NCBI RefSeq assembly: GCF_011742875.1
Contig: NZ_JAAQTL010000001.1
Span: 1,984,001-2,048,000, forward strand
DNA from: Luteibacter yeojuensis
GTDB lineage: Bacteria; Pseudomonadota; Gammaproteobacteria; Xanthomonadales; Rhodanobacteraceae
DNA length: 64,000 nucleotides
Direction: 5' to 3'
Within the stretch, counting starts at the first letter, position 1. Every line of letters begins with the position of its first letter. The position numbers were made by a program, and so were the translations under genes. Of the stretch, positions 1 through 8,858 are shown one piece after another. Below the pieces are notes generated by a model. It saw only the letters and a program-made list of their open reading frames with translations. It was not told where the DNA came from and made no database searches.

Positions 1-487
1 AACGTGCCTTCACCATCGCGCTCGCGAAACGTCCCGACGAGGATCCCGAGGCGGCATCGACGACGAGATCGTAGCGACGGGCGCGCAGCTTGCGCAGCGC
101 GGCCCAGGTCGCAAGCGGGTGGCGAACCGCACGGCGGTCCAGCGTCACGCAGTCGCCAACGATGTCGAAGCCGCGGAAGATCGCGCGGGCCGCGGGGCCT
201 GCCGACAGGAGATCGACCTCGGCCCCGGGAAAGCGCCGTTCGATCTCCACCAGCAGCGGCGTCAGCAGCAAGGTATTGCCCAGCCGGTGGTTGGGACGGC
301 AGACGAGGATGCGCTGGATCCCGAATGCGGGAAGTTCGCCCGCGCCGACGAGGTTCTTCTGGGGGGCCAGCAAATGCCGTGCCAGCCACGCCGCGGCGCG
401 CCTTCGCCAGGTTGCCGCGTTCCCGTGCAGGGGCTTGCGGGCAGGCACCACCGATGGGCCGGACGAATGGGTTGCGACGGGTGACAT
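1..487 (-). CDS. Glycosyltransferase family 9 (heptosyltransferase-like), N-terminal part
   Basis: The gene runs off the left edge; about 162 codons are visible. After a basic leader of about 50 residues the reading frame contains RPNHRLGNTLLLTPLL, the typical nucleotide-sugar glycosyltransferase opening of the GT9 family (ADP-heptose:LPS heptosyltransferases), followed by a Rossmann-like alternation including YDLVVDAAS. Family members add heptose or related sugars to lipopolysaccharide core at the cytoplasmic face of the inner membrane. The start is the ATG at 487; no strong ribosome binding site is visible, so a start further downstream is possible. The donor and acceptor cannot be told because the C-terminal domain lies outside the window. 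Confidence 0.75.
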   Translation of the reverse strand, partial: MSPVATHSSGPSVVPARKPLHGNAATWRRRAAAWLARHLLAPQKNLVGAGELPAFGIQRILVCRPNHRLGNTLLLTPLLVEIERRFPGAEVDLLSAGPAARAIFRGFDIVGDCVTLDRRAVRHPLATWAALRKLRARRYDLVVDAASGSSSGRFASAMVKAR

Positions 488-604
488 AGACGAAGCACTC
501 TGAAATGTGCCACTCACGATGCCATCGCATGCTTATTTCTTCCTGTCGGCAAAATGACGATTCCCCTACGCTGCGCTTAGCGGGCCCTTAGTTTCGGATA
601 CGAT

Positions 605-623
605 TGCAAATCGTTCTCATTAA
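605..623. promoter_or_regulatory. Putative Fur box upstream of the siderophore receptor
   Basis: TGCAAATCGTTCTCATTAA lies about 150 bases before the receptor start. Its complement reads AATGAGAACGATTTGCA, close to the Fur-box form commonly found in pseudomonads and xanthomonads. Together with the iron-uptake genes downstream it suggests iron-repressed transcription. The site is read by eye and not scored. Confidence 0.6.
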
Positions 624-775
624 ACTTACGATAGGCAGCCAGACGGGTCCCGTACCCGCGCACGCCCGACCCAGGGACAACAGGAGTCTTGCCCTCGCAC
701 CACCCCGGTGACGCGCGAGCGGTGGCGTATGCGCGAACGAAGGCCGTTCCCTTCATTCGCACAAGGAATCGATCC

Positions 776-3094
776 ATGGCCTTCATCACGAGCCGGAAGC
801 ACGGCGCTCCCGCCGCGCGCACCGTCGGCACCGCCGTTCTTCTCGCCCTCGCCCACGGTGCCACCGCTGCGGAGGTTCCCGTCGACGTCCCCGCGCCCCC
901 GCAGCAGGCCAAGGTCAACGACGCGCAGGCATTGCCCGGCATGAAGGTCGAGGCCGACCGCTCCAGCGACTACCGCGTCGACAAGGTTTCCTCGCCGAAA
1001 TTCACCCAGTCGCTGCTCGACACGACGCAGACCATCCAGGTCATCGGCAAGCAGCTGATCCAGCAGCAGGGCGCCACCACGCTGACGGAAGCGCTACGGA
1101 ACAGCCCCGGCGTGGGCACCTTCTTCGTCGGCGAAAACGGTTCGACGAACACCGGCGATTCCATCTATATGCGCGGCTTCGACACGTCCGGCAGCATCTT
1201 CGTGGACGGCGTGCGCGACCTGGGCACCGTCTCGCGCGATGTCTTCAACATCGAACAGGTGGAAGTCACCAAGGGCCCGGACGGCACCGAATACGGGCGC
1301 ACCGCGCCGACCGGCGCCGTGAACCTCGTGACCAAACAGCCCGTGCTCGGGAATGGCGTTTCCGGCTCCGTGCAGTTCGGCAGCGGGCAGCGCCGCCGCG
1401 CCACGGCCGACTGGAACCAGTCGATGGGCAACGATGCCGCCTTCCGTCTCAACGTGATGGGCCAGGAAAGCGGCGTCTACGGCCGCGACCAGGTGGAAAC
1501 CAACCGCTGGGGCATCGCGCCGTCGCTCGCCTTCGGTCTGGGCACGCCTACCCGCGTCTACCTCGATTACCTGCACATCAAGCAGAACAACGTGCCCGAC
1601 GGCGGCGTGCCGACCATCGGCCTGCCCGGCTACACCAGCCCGGATTCGCGTACGTTCCTCGACCATGCCCGCAAGGTCGACCAGGACAACTTCTACGGCA
1701 CGAGCCAGGACCACGACCATGTCACCCAGGACATGTTCACGGTGATCGTGGAGCACGATGTCAGCGACACGCTCACGCTGCACAACACCTCGCGCTGGGG
1801 TCGCACCACGCAGGACTACCTGCTCACCTCGTTCCTGGGCTCGGCGGCCAACCTGCGGACGCCGGATCCGGCCGATCCGTTCGCCTGGACGATCGCGCGC
1901 AGCAATCCCACGTTCAAGCACCAGTCCAACCGCATCGCCACCAACCAGACCAACCTGACCGCCTCGATCGGCAGCGGCGCCGTGACGCAGGACATCAGCA
2001 CCGGTATCGAACTGACCCAGGAGCGCGCGCGCACGATCGGCCTGGGGGCGCTCGGCGGCAGCACCTGGCCTGCCGCCAACCTTTATCGTCCGTATTCGAA
2101 CGTCGGCGGCTTGCACTACGGCGAAACCGGCGCGACCAGCCAGGGGAAGACGACCACCGCGGCGGCCTACTTCTTCGACACCGTGAAATTCGGCGAGCAC
2201 TGGAAGGTGAACGCGGGGGTGCGTGTCGACCACTACAAGACCGAATTCGACAGCCTGGTCGTCTGCGGCGGCCGCAGCGGTCCGGCCTGCGGCACCCTTC
2301 CCGCGGGCAGCGTGCTGCCCGGTGTGGATGCGAAGAAGAGCGACAACCTGGTCAACTACAAGGTCGGCGTGCTCTACAAGCCCGCCGCCAACGGCAGCAT
2401 CTATGCCAACGTCGCGCAGTCGCAGGAGCCGCCGGGCGGCAATACGCTCACGCTCTCATCGTCGGCCAACAGCGCGGACAACCCCCGTTTCGATCCGCAG
2501 AAGGCGCGCACCGCCGAGGTCGGCACGAAGTGGGACCTGCTCGGCGAAAAGCTGCTGCTCACGGCGGCGCTCTACCGCACCACGGTGACCAACGAGCTGG
2601 TGCAGGACCCGACCGACCTCCTTTACTACCAGGTCGGCAAGAAGCGCGTGCAGGGCGTGGAGATATCCGCGCTGGGCAAGCTCACCGACGACTGGGCGGT
2701 GAGCGCCGGCTTCACCACGATGGATGCCACCGTCGAGAAGGGCGCCGGCGTCACCGCGAACGGCTCCGACGACCTCGCCTACACGCCGAAGCGCGCGTTC
2801 ACGGCGTGGACCACCTATCACCTGCCGTTCGACCTCACGATCGGCGGCGGTGCCCGTTACTCGGGCGAGTTGCAGCGGGGCACGGATGGCGCGGTGGGCA
2901 CGCCCGCCTATACGAAGGCCTACTGGGTGTTCGATGCGATGGCCAGCTACCCGATCAACCGCCACGTCGACGTCCAGCTGAACGTCTACAACCTGTTCGG
3001 CAAGACCTACGTCGCGGCGATCAACAAGAGCGGTTACCGCTACACTCCGGGCACGCCCCGCTCGGCCATGCTGACCGCCAACGTCCGCTTCTGA
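776..3094 (+). CDS. TonB-dependent catecholate siderophore receptor, Fiu-like
   Basis: The product has 772 residues, close to the size of E. coli Fiu. The ATG at 776 follows AAGGA at a good distance and opens a signal peptide with a hydrophobic core ending near ATAAEV; a longer TTG start at 689 has no support. Next comes the plug domain (roughly residues 50-190), with the siderophore-receptor pattern [15 protein letters not shown] and later [19 protein letters not shown]. The rest is a 22-strand-type barrel ending in aromatic Phe (TANVRF). It would import ferric catechol siderophores, or their hydrolysis products, across the outer membrane using TonB energy. The piuC-like gene follows after 16 bases, a pairing known from the fiu-ybiX and piuA-piuC loci. 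A Fur box precedes it. Confidence 0.9.
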   Translation: MAFITSRKHGAPAARTVGTAVLLALAHGATAAEVPVDVPAPPQQAKVNDAQALPGMKVEADRSSDYRVDKVSSPKFTQSLLDTTQTIQVIGKQLIQQQGATTLTEALRNSPGVGTFFVGENGSTNTGDSIYMRGFDTSGSIFVDGVRDLGTVSRDVFNIEQVEVTKGPDGTEYGRTAPTGAVNLVTKQPVLGNGVSGSVQFGSGQRRRATADWNQSMGNDAAFRLNVMGQESGVYGRDQVETNRWGIAPSLAFGLGTPTRVYLDYLHIKQNNVPDGGVPTIGLPGYTSPDSRTFLDHARKVDQDNFYGTSQDHDHVTQDMFTVIVEHDVSDTLTLHNTSRWGRTTQDYLLTSFLGSAANLRTPDPADPFAWTIARSNPTFKHQSNRIATNQTNLTASIGSGAVTQDISTGIELTQERARTIGLGALGGSTWPAANLYRPYSNVGGLHYGETGATSQGKTTTAAAYFFDTVKFGEHWKVNAGVRVDHYKTEFDSLVVCGGRSGPACGTLPAGSVLPGVDAKKSDNLVNYKVGVLYKPAANGSIYANVAQSQEPPGGNTLTLSSSANSADNPRFDPQKARTAEVGTKWDLLGEKLLLTAALYRTTVTNELVQDPTDLLYYQVGKKRVQGVEISALGKLTDDWAVSAGFTTMDATVEKGAGVTANGSDDLAYTPKRAFTAWTTYHLPFDLTIGGGARYSGELQRGTDGAVGTPAYTKAYWVFDAMASYPINRHVDVQLNVYNLFGKTYVAAINKSGYRYTPGTPRSAMLTANVRF

Positions 3095-3110
3095 TCGAAA
3101 GGAAACCGCC

Positions 3111-3791
3111 ATGCTGATGCACGTACCGGAAGTCCTGAGCAAGGAACAGGTCGCCGGGATGCGCGCGTCGATGGAAAGCGCCGAATGGACCGACGGGCGG
3201 CAGACCGTCGGTCCGCAAGGCGCGCTGGTGAAACGCAACCTGCAGCTGCCCGAGGGGTCGGCGCTGCGCCGCGAACTGGGTGCGCTCGTCGTCGCGGCGC
3301 TGGGCCGCCACCCGCTCTACCATGCGGCGGTCTTGCCGCTGCGCACGCTGTCGCCGCGTTTCAACCGTTACGAAGGTGGCGGCGAGTACGGCTTCCATAT
3401 CGACGGCGCCGTCATGGCCACCGCCGATGCCGACACGCACGTCCGCAGCGACGTTTCCTGCACGCTGTTCCTCAGCGAGCCGGAGGAATACGATGGCGGC
3501 GAGCTGATCGTGAGCGATACCTATGGCGAGCATGAGGTGAAGCTGCCCGCCGGCGACGCCATCGTCTATCCCTCGTCCAGCCTGCACCGCGTCGCCGCCG
3601 TCACCCGCGGCGCGCGCATCGCGTCGTTCTTCTGGGTGCAGAGCATGGTCCGCGACGATGGCGCGCGCCGCCTGCTGCTGGAAATGGACACGGCCATCCG
3701 CACGTTGTCGGCGGATGGCGCGGACCAGGCTTCGATCCTGCAGCTGACCGGCGTGTATCACAACCTGCTTCGACGCTGGGCTGAGACCTGA
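3111..3791 (+). CDS. piuC: Fe2+-dependent dioxygenase, PiuC/YbiX family
   Basis: This 226-residue protein is of the usual length for PKHD-type hydroxylases. The iron-binding facial triad is visible as H96 and D98 (GFHIDG) and H159 (SSSLHR), with R169 placed to bind 2-oxoglutarate. The start follows GAAAGGAAA. The gene is 16 bases behind the siderophore receptor, so the two are probably one iron-regulated transcript. Members of this family are genetically linked to siderophore receptors and to uptake of siderophore-conjugated antibiotics; the substrate that is hydroxylated is not established. Confidence 0.92.
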   Translation: MLMHVPEVLSKEQVAGMRASMESAEWTDGRQTVGPQGALVKRNLQLPEGSALRRELGALVVAALGRHPLYHAAVLPLRTLSPRFNRYEGGGEYGFHIDGAVMATADADTHVRSDVSCTLFLSEPEEYDGGELIVSDTYGEHEVKLPAGDAIVYPSSSLHRVAAVTRGARIASFFWVQSMVRDDGARRLLLEMDTAIRTLSADGADQASILQLTGVYHNLLRRWAET

Positions 3792-3806
3792 AAGGTTTGG
3801 GGTTAT

Positions 3807-3838
3807 TGCGGGAGCCGGCTATACCGGTGTTCCGGCGA
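3807..3838. repeat. Degenerate REP-like palindrome
   Basis: GCGGGAGCCGGCTATACCGG is a variant half of the palindromic family seen elsewhere in the window (compare 8050-8075 and 46246-46275). It sits between two converging genes, touching the end of the minus-strand gene. Confidence 0.45.
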
Positions 3839-3840
3839 AC

Positions 3841-4248
3841 TCATGCCGTGACGGAAATATGCACGGAACGATCCTCCATCATCTTCATGCGCTCGAGCAA
3901 GCCGGTGTAGAACGTTGCCAGCAGATCGAATCCGTTATTCCGGTCGAACTCGATCATGCCTTCGATCTGCGCACGAAGGTCGATGGGAGTGTCGGGCGCG
4001 CGTTCGAAAATGCCTGATGGAAGGGAAGTACTGAGGGCTGTCGCATCGAGCAGATCGATCTGCTCGCTGAAGATCATTTCGTCGAGGTATTCCTGCAGCT
4101 GCCGGGGCGTTACCCTCGAGAAATCGATACGATTCGATAACGGCGGGCGATCCTGCTTCCTGGACTCCTGCGGCTGAGGGCCTTGAGAGGGTCGCATGGC
4201 TTTCGAGGCATCACCTGGAACCGGAGAACACAACGGTGTGATATGCAT
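3841..4248 (-). CDS. Hypothetical protein, 135 residues
   Basis: I do not recognise this protein. The ATG at 4248 is preceded by AAGGAGCAGACC, an excellent ribosome binding site, so it is preferred over the upstream frame-matched start at 4278. The first 45 residues are Pro/Ser/Gln rich and probably disordered. The remainder is acidic and helical, with RVTPRQLQEYLDEMIFSEQ and a C-terminal helix FYTGLLERMKMMEDR. There is no signal peptide or membrane segment, so it is probably cytoplasmic. It is a single gene, convergent with piuC. A real gene is likely from codon use and the binding site; the function is unknown. Confidence 0.7.
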   Translation of the reverse strand: MHITPLCSPVPGDASKAMRPSQGPQPQESRKQDRPPLSNRIDFSRVTPRQLQEYLDEMIFSEQIDLLDATALSTSLPSGIFERAPDTPIDLRAQIEGMIEFDRNNGFDLLATFYTGLLERMKMMEDRSVHISVTA

Positions 4249-4494
4249 GGTCTGCTCCTTGGGTTGGTCGACCAACAAGAACAGATGGAGAGTCCGGGTT
4301 TAAGGGGCCTTTCGTCTTGGAAGTGAAATACCCACCGCAATTCACGATCATCACTTACATGCACGGGCGCGCCGATTTACCGCACCCAACAATAGGCACT
4401 TTACCTTCGCGAGGTTGCGGGCCTGACTGGTCGAGGTGAACTTACCTTGACGCCATGCTGGTCAAGGCCAATCCGGCCAATCCAAGGACAATGC

Positions 4495-4923
4495 ATGAAA
4501 ACCCTCAGCATCGCGGCAGCCGCAATAGCGGCGACCCTACTTTGTGATTTCGCGCAAGCCAACAATCTCTCCAGTGTTTATGTCTATTCCGTAGACTCTA
4601 CCCAGGGCGGTACGGAAACGCTGTCTCCCTGGGCCTCGTCCACGTCCCGGAATCATGGCGGTGCAAGGATGCATATCACGACCGAGGAAATCGGTTACGG
4701 GAACAACGCTCAAGCCCGGCTACTCGGCTTCAATCTTCGCGAGATCCAGACACAGCCTCTCTGCAACGTTCGCGGCTATGCAAGGCCGTGCAACGGTCGC
4801 GGGACGATCGTCGGCTATCGCCGCACATGGGACGCGAGCGGCCGTGACGGCGGTAACTTCGACTACATGGTGATCCCCAATGGGGTCGGTGGCGTGCGGC
4901 GAGTAAACCTTCAGGTGAAATAG
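4495..4923 (+). CDS. Small secreted protein, DUF4879-like
   Basis: The product is 142 residues with a clear signal peptide (MKTLSIAAAAIAATLLC then cleavage near AQA-NN). The start follows AAGGA at 4483-4487. The mature part has the features I associate with DUF4879: an early LSSVYVYSVDS strand, a DHGG-like NHGGARMHITTEEIGYG block and a GxNLREIQTQPLC block, with two cysteines (PLCNVRG and RPCNGRG) spaced for a disulfide. The family is a small extracellular beta protein of unknown function. The family assignment is from memory of the pattern and not from a search. It stands alone between a minus-strand gene and rapA. Confidence 0.65.
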   Translation: MKTLSIAAAAIAATLLCDFAQANNLSSVYVYSVDSTQGGTETLSPWASSTSRNHGGARMHITTEEIGYGNNAQARLLGFNLREIQTQPLCNVRGYARPCNGRGTIVGYRRTWDASGRDGGNFDYMVIPNGVGGVRRVNLQVK

Positions 4924-5161
4924 AGCTGCTCTAACCGGTGCCTGTTCCTTTCCAACAGAACACCTTATCGTTCAGAGCCGCTAGACGTCGCCCTCGCCCC
5001 GGTGACTGGAGTCGAGGGCATTCGAGCGGATAAGGCCCGGCAGAGCCTGCCCCGGCGAAGGCCGGGGGCAGGGGCGGCGGGTGGCACGACGGCGACGTGG
5101 TGACGGGGACGGCTCGGGGAGCGGATAATTGGCACCCCCTGATGTCCTGGCTCCCTAAAGC

Positions 5162-7993
5162 ATGTTCCAACCCGGTCAACGCTGGATCTCCACTGCCGAG
5201 CCTGAGCTCGGCCTCGGCACCATTCTTCGCGTGGAAGGACGCAGCGTGCAGGTGCTGTTCGCCAAGTCCGGCGTCCTTCGTCCCTATGCCACCGACAGCG
5301 CGCCGCTGATCCGCGCCGAATTCCGTGCCGGCCAGCGCGTATCCGGCAAGGGCATCGCTTTCCTGGTCGAGCGCATCGAGGAACGCGAGGGCCTCTTCGT
5401 TTACCGCGGCGAAGGCCGCGAACTCGAGGAGGGCCAGCTCGACGACGAACAGGCACTGTCGCAGGCCGACGACCGCCTCATCGGCGGCCGCACCGACCCG
5501 AACGACCGCTTCGACCTGCGCCTGGAAGCCCTGAGCCGCCGCGCCGATGCGCGCCGCTCGGCCGCCTGGGGCCTGGAATCCGCGCGGATCGGACTCGTGC
5601 CGCACCAGCTGCGTGTGGCGGGCATCGCCTCGGCGCGCCGCCCGCCCCGCGTGCTGCTGGCCGACGAGGTGGGCCTGGGCAAGACCATCGAGGCGGGCAT
5701 GATCCTCGCCCGCCAGCTGGCCACGGGTCGCGCGGGGCGCGTGCTCGTGCTGTTGCCGGAGACCCTCGTCTACCAGTGGTTCGTGGAACTGCTGCGCCGC
5801 TTCAACCTGTCCTTTGCCATCTTCGACGAAGAGCGCTGCGAGGCCATCGAGCAGGCCAACGACGGGCGCAATCCGTTCGAGGACGAACAGCTCGTCATCG
5901 CCGATTTCGCCTTCCTGGAATCGTCGCCGAAGCGCGCGGGCCAGCTGGCCGAGGCCGGCTGGGACCTGATCGTGGTCGACGAGGCCCATCATCTGGAATG
6001 GACGCCCGAAGGCGCCAGCCCGCGCTACCGCCTGGTCGAGGAACTGGCCTCGGCCACGCCGGGCGTGATCCTGCTCACCGCCACGCCGGAACAGCTAGGC
6101 CGCGCCGGGCACTTCGCCCGCCTGCGCCTGCTCGATCCGCAGCGTTATGCCGATCTGGACGCCTACCTCGCCGAATCGGCGGGCTATACCGCGCTCTCCG
6201 ACGTCGCGAGCACGCTCGCCGCCGGCAAGCCACTGAATGCGGCACAGCGCGAGATGCTCGGCGGACGCTTCAAGGGCGACCGCGAACTCGCGGCCCTGCT
6301 CGCGCGCGACGACGCCGGTGACGAACTGCTCGCCGCGCTGATCGACCGCCACGGCACCGGCCGGGCCATGTTCCGCAACCGCCGCGCCGGCATTGGCGGA
6401 TTCCCGCGGCGCATGCCCGAGATCCTCGCCATCGATCCGGCGACCCTCGACCCGGGCCGGCGCGAGGCGCTGCTCGCCGAATTCCGTTCGGACATCCAGC
6501 AGCCGCCGGCGGCGCTCGAATTCGACTACACGAACGATCCGCGCCTCGCCGCACTCATCGGCCTGCTCGACGCCCATCCGAACGACAAGTTCCTTCTGCT
6601 CTGCCGTAGCCAGGCCAAGGTGATGGCCATCGAGGACGCGCTGCGCACGAAGAGCGGCGTCGGCGTGGCGCGCTTCCATGAAGGCCTCGGCATCGTCCAG
6701 CGCGACCGCAACGCGGCCTTCTTTGCCCAGCCCGACGGTGCCCGTCTCCTGCTCTGCTCCGAGATCGGCTCGGAAGGACGCAACTTCCAGTTCGCCCATC
6801 GCCTGGTGATGTGGGATCTGCCGCTGGACCCGGACCTGCTGGAACAGCGCATCGGCCGCCTCGACCGCATCGGCCAGAAGCACGACATCGTCGTCCATGT
6901 GCCCGTGCTCGAACAGAGCGCGCAGCACGTGCTGGCCCGCTGGTACGACGAGGGCCTGGATGCGTTCCGTACCAGCCCCGCCGACGGGCGCGAGCTCCTG
7001 CGCCGCTTCGGCAGCCTGCTTGCCGGCCTCGCCGACGAACACGCGCGCGAGGACGACGACCGCGACCAGGAACTGGACGCCCTCATCGCGGAAACGCGCG
7101 GCGCGCATGAGGAGCTCTCCGCGCTGATCCACGCCGGTCGCGACCACCTGCTCGAACTCGCCGCCAGCCGCGATCCGCATGCGGGCGACCTCGCCGGCAG
7201 CTTCGCCGCCGAAGACGACGACCCGGTGCGCGACCTCTTCGTGCAGCGACTGTTCGAAACCTATGGCGTGCATGCGGAGGAACTCGCGCGCGGCATCGTG
7301 TTGCTCGATCCGCAATACCTGTCCACGGACGGCCTGCCCGGCTTCGCCGATGGCCCGGTCTCGGTGACGTTTTCCCGCGACATCGCGCTGGCCCGCGAAG
7401 ACCTTCCCCTGCTCCGTCTCGACCACCCGATGGTGGCCGCGGCGATGGACCTCCTCGTCTCCGGCGAAGACGGCAACGCGGCGTTCCTCGTCGACGATGC
7501 CCTTCCCGTCCGCACGGCGCTCTTGCAGGCCGTATTCGTGCTCGAGATCGTCGCCGACCGCACGCTCGACGCGGGCCGCTTCCTTCCCGCCACGCCGCTG
7601 CTGCTCACGGTGGATACGAAGCTGGGCGAGCGCCCCCAGTTCCGCCCGAGCGATGTCGCGTTGCGCCGCGCCGCCGACCGCAACATCGAAGTGCCGCGTT
7701 ATCGCAAGTTCCTGTCAAAGCTGGTGCCGCCGATGCTGGACCGCGCACAGGATCTCGCCGCGGCGCGCGCCGACGTGCTCAAGGCCGAGGCCATGGACGC
7801 CGCGCGCCGCGAGCTGGATGCGGAACATGCGCGCCTGGTCGCGCTGCACTCGGTGAATCCCTCGATCACCGACGAGGAGGTGGACGCCATCGCCGCCGAG
7901 CGCGACGCCCTGCTCGCCGCCATCCCGGAAGCGCGCGTGCGCCTGGATGCCGTGCGCTTCGTGGTGAGCCCGGATTTCCTGGCGCTGCGCTAG
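5162..7993 (+). CDS. rapA: RNA polymerase-associated ATPase RapA
   Basis: At 943 residues it matches RapA of gammaproteobacteria (about 968). The N-terminal Tudor-like region is followed by SWI2/SNF2 motifs: Walker A at residues about 167-179 (ADEVGLGKTIEAG), DEAH at 273-276, LLTATPEQLGRAGHFARL, and in the second RecA lobe SEIGSEGRNFQFAHRLVMWD and EQRIGRLDRIGQ. RapA binds RNA polymerase and helps recycle it after transcription by using ATP to remodel posttermination complexes. The ATG at 5162 has no good Shine-Dalgarno sequence, but homologues begin at this point (MFxPGQRW). It is monocistronic and converges with the rhomboid gene across a REP cluster. Confidence 0.97.
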   Translation: MFQPGQRWISTAEPELGLGTILRVEGRSVQVLFAKSGVLRPYATDSAPLIRAEFRAGQRVSGKGIAFLVERIEEREGLFVYRGEGRELEEGQLDDEQALSQADDRLIGGRTDPNDRFDLRLEALSRRADARRSAAWGLESARIGLVPHQLRVAGIASARRPPRVLLADEVGLGKTIEAGMILARQLATGRAGRVLVLLPETLVYQWFVELLRRFNLSFAIFDEERCEAIEQANDGRNPFEDEQLVIADFAFLESSPKRAGQLAEAGWDLIVVDEAHHLEWTPEGASPRYRLVEELASATPGVILLTATPEQLGRAGHFARLRLLDPQRYADLDAYLAESAGYTALSDVASTLAAGKPLNAAQREMLGGRFKGDRELAALLARDDAGDELLAALIDRHGTGRAMFRNRRAGIGGFPRRMPEILAIDPATLDPGRREALLAEFRSDIQQPPAALEFDYTNDPRLAALIGLLDAHPNDKFLLLCRSQAKVMAIEDALRTKSGVGVARFHEGLGIVQRDRNAAFFAQPDGARLLLCSEIGSEGRNFQFAHRLVMWDLPLDPDLLEQRIGRLDRIGQKHDIVVHVPVLEQSAQHVLARWYDEGLDAFRTSPADGRELLRRFGSLLAGLADEHAREDDDRDQELDALIAETRGAHEELSALIHAGRDHLLELAASRDPHAGDLAGSFAAEDDDPVRDLFVQRLFETYGVHAEELARGIVLLDPQYLSTDGLPGFADGPVSVTFSRDIALAREDLPLLRLDHPMVAAAMDLLVSGEDGNAAFLVDDALPVRTALLQAVFVLEIVADRTLDAGRFLPATPLLLTVDTKLGERPQFRPSDVALRRAADRNIEVPRYRKFLSKLVPPMLDRAQDLAAARADVLKAEAMDAARRELDAEHARLVALHSVNPSITDEEVDAIAAERDALLAAIPEARVRLDAVRFVVSPDFLALR

Positions 7994-8004
7994 GGGCACC
8001 CGGA

Positions 8005-8136
8005 TGCAGGAGCCGCTATAGCGGCTCCTGCAGAAGCGGGCCTAAGGGAACCTTGTGGGAGCCGGCTACGCCGGCGATCCCGCGGCAGCGGGCCAGCGTG
8101 CCGCGAGCACCCATCGCCGCTGAAGCGGCTCCTACA
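8005..8136. repeat. REP cluster: a perfect 28-bp palindrome plus a second paired element
   Basis: Positions 8005-8032 form a perfect palindrome built on GGAGCCGCTATAGCGGCTCC. From 8050 a second element begins with GTGGGAGCCGGCTACGCC and closes with the inverted GCGGCTCCTACAA near 8136. This second element is almost identical over about 80 bp to 46246-46330. The cluster lies between the converging rapA and rhomboid genes and could also act as a bidirectional transcript end. Confidence 0.8.
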
Positions 8137-8154
8137 AAGACAGTTGCTACAGGG

Positions 8155-8805
8155 TCAGCGGTAGCTTGGTGGCCTCACGCCCCACGCCCAGAGCAGGCAA
8201 AGCCCTGCCACGAGGCCACCCAGGTGGGCGAAGTGCGCAATGCCGGACAGCGTACCGGTGACGCCGAAGATGAGCTCGGCAGCACCGTAGAGCGTGACGA
8301 ACAGCCACGCGGGAAGGCCGATGGGGATCGGAATCAGGATCAGCTTCTCGCGCGGGAACAGCATCGCGAAAGCGCCGAGCAGGCCGAACACGGCACCGGA
8401 CGCGCCGACCGTCGGATACATGCGCTCCGACTCGAAGAGGTAGACGACGACGAGCTGCGCGACCGCCGCCGCCACGAGACAGGTGAAGTAGTAGATCGTG
8501 AAGCGCTTCGCGCCCATCACGCGCTCGATCAGCCCGCCGAACATGTACAGCGCGTACATGTTGAGCAGGATGTGCATGATGTTGCCATGCATGAAGCCGT
8601 AGGTGACGACCTGCCAGATCCGGAAGCCGATGCCCGCGACATCGCCGCCACCAAGGTCCACGGCGACATCGTGGCCGTACGGCCACAAGGCGAACCAGCG
8701 CGTCAGCGCCAGCGTGTCCTGGTCGCGCAGGAAGTATTGCAGAGCGAACACGAGGATGTTCGCGATCAGGAGGTTCCGGGTGACCGGCGGCAGGTTCGTC
8801 GGCAT
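8155..8805 (-). CDS. Rhomboid-family intramembrane serine protease
   Basis: This 216-residue protein has six predicted membrane helices, the minimal bacterial rhomboid fold. The catalytic serine is S136 in GASGAVFG and the catalytic histidine H194 in AHFAHLGG. The helix-2 signature GNIMHILLNMYAL (H78) corresponds to the oxyanion-region histidine of GlpG. Rhomboids cut membrane proteins within or next to transmembrane segments; the substrate here is unknown. There is no cytoplasmic N-terminal domain as in E. coli GlpG. It is transcribed on the minus strand with the permease gene behind it (54 bases). Confidence 0.93.
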   Translation of the reverse strand: MPTNLPPVTRNLLIANILVFALQYFLRDQDTLALTRWFALWPYGHDVAVDLGGGDVAGIGFRIWQVVTYGFMHGNIMHILLNMYALYMFGGLIERVMGAKRFTIYYFTCLVAAAVAQLVVVYLFESERMYPTVGASGAVFGLLGAFAMLFPREKLILIPIPIGLPAWLFVTLYGAAELIFGVTGTLSGIAHFAHLGGLVAGLCLLWAWGVRPPSYR

Positions 8806-8858
8806 CGTCTCGATATCAGTCAGTCAATGCCCAAGGGTGGCTGCGCCGGCGGTCCAAT

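Noticed and set aside
4924..5161. Possible small gene before rapA
   Set aside because: Only shadows of rapA's antisense and GC-rich palindromic runs; no binding site or coherent protein.
8005..8136. CRISPR-like repeats
   Set aside because: The units are inverted pairs without regular spacers, scattered singly over the window; they are REP elements. No CRISPR array is present.
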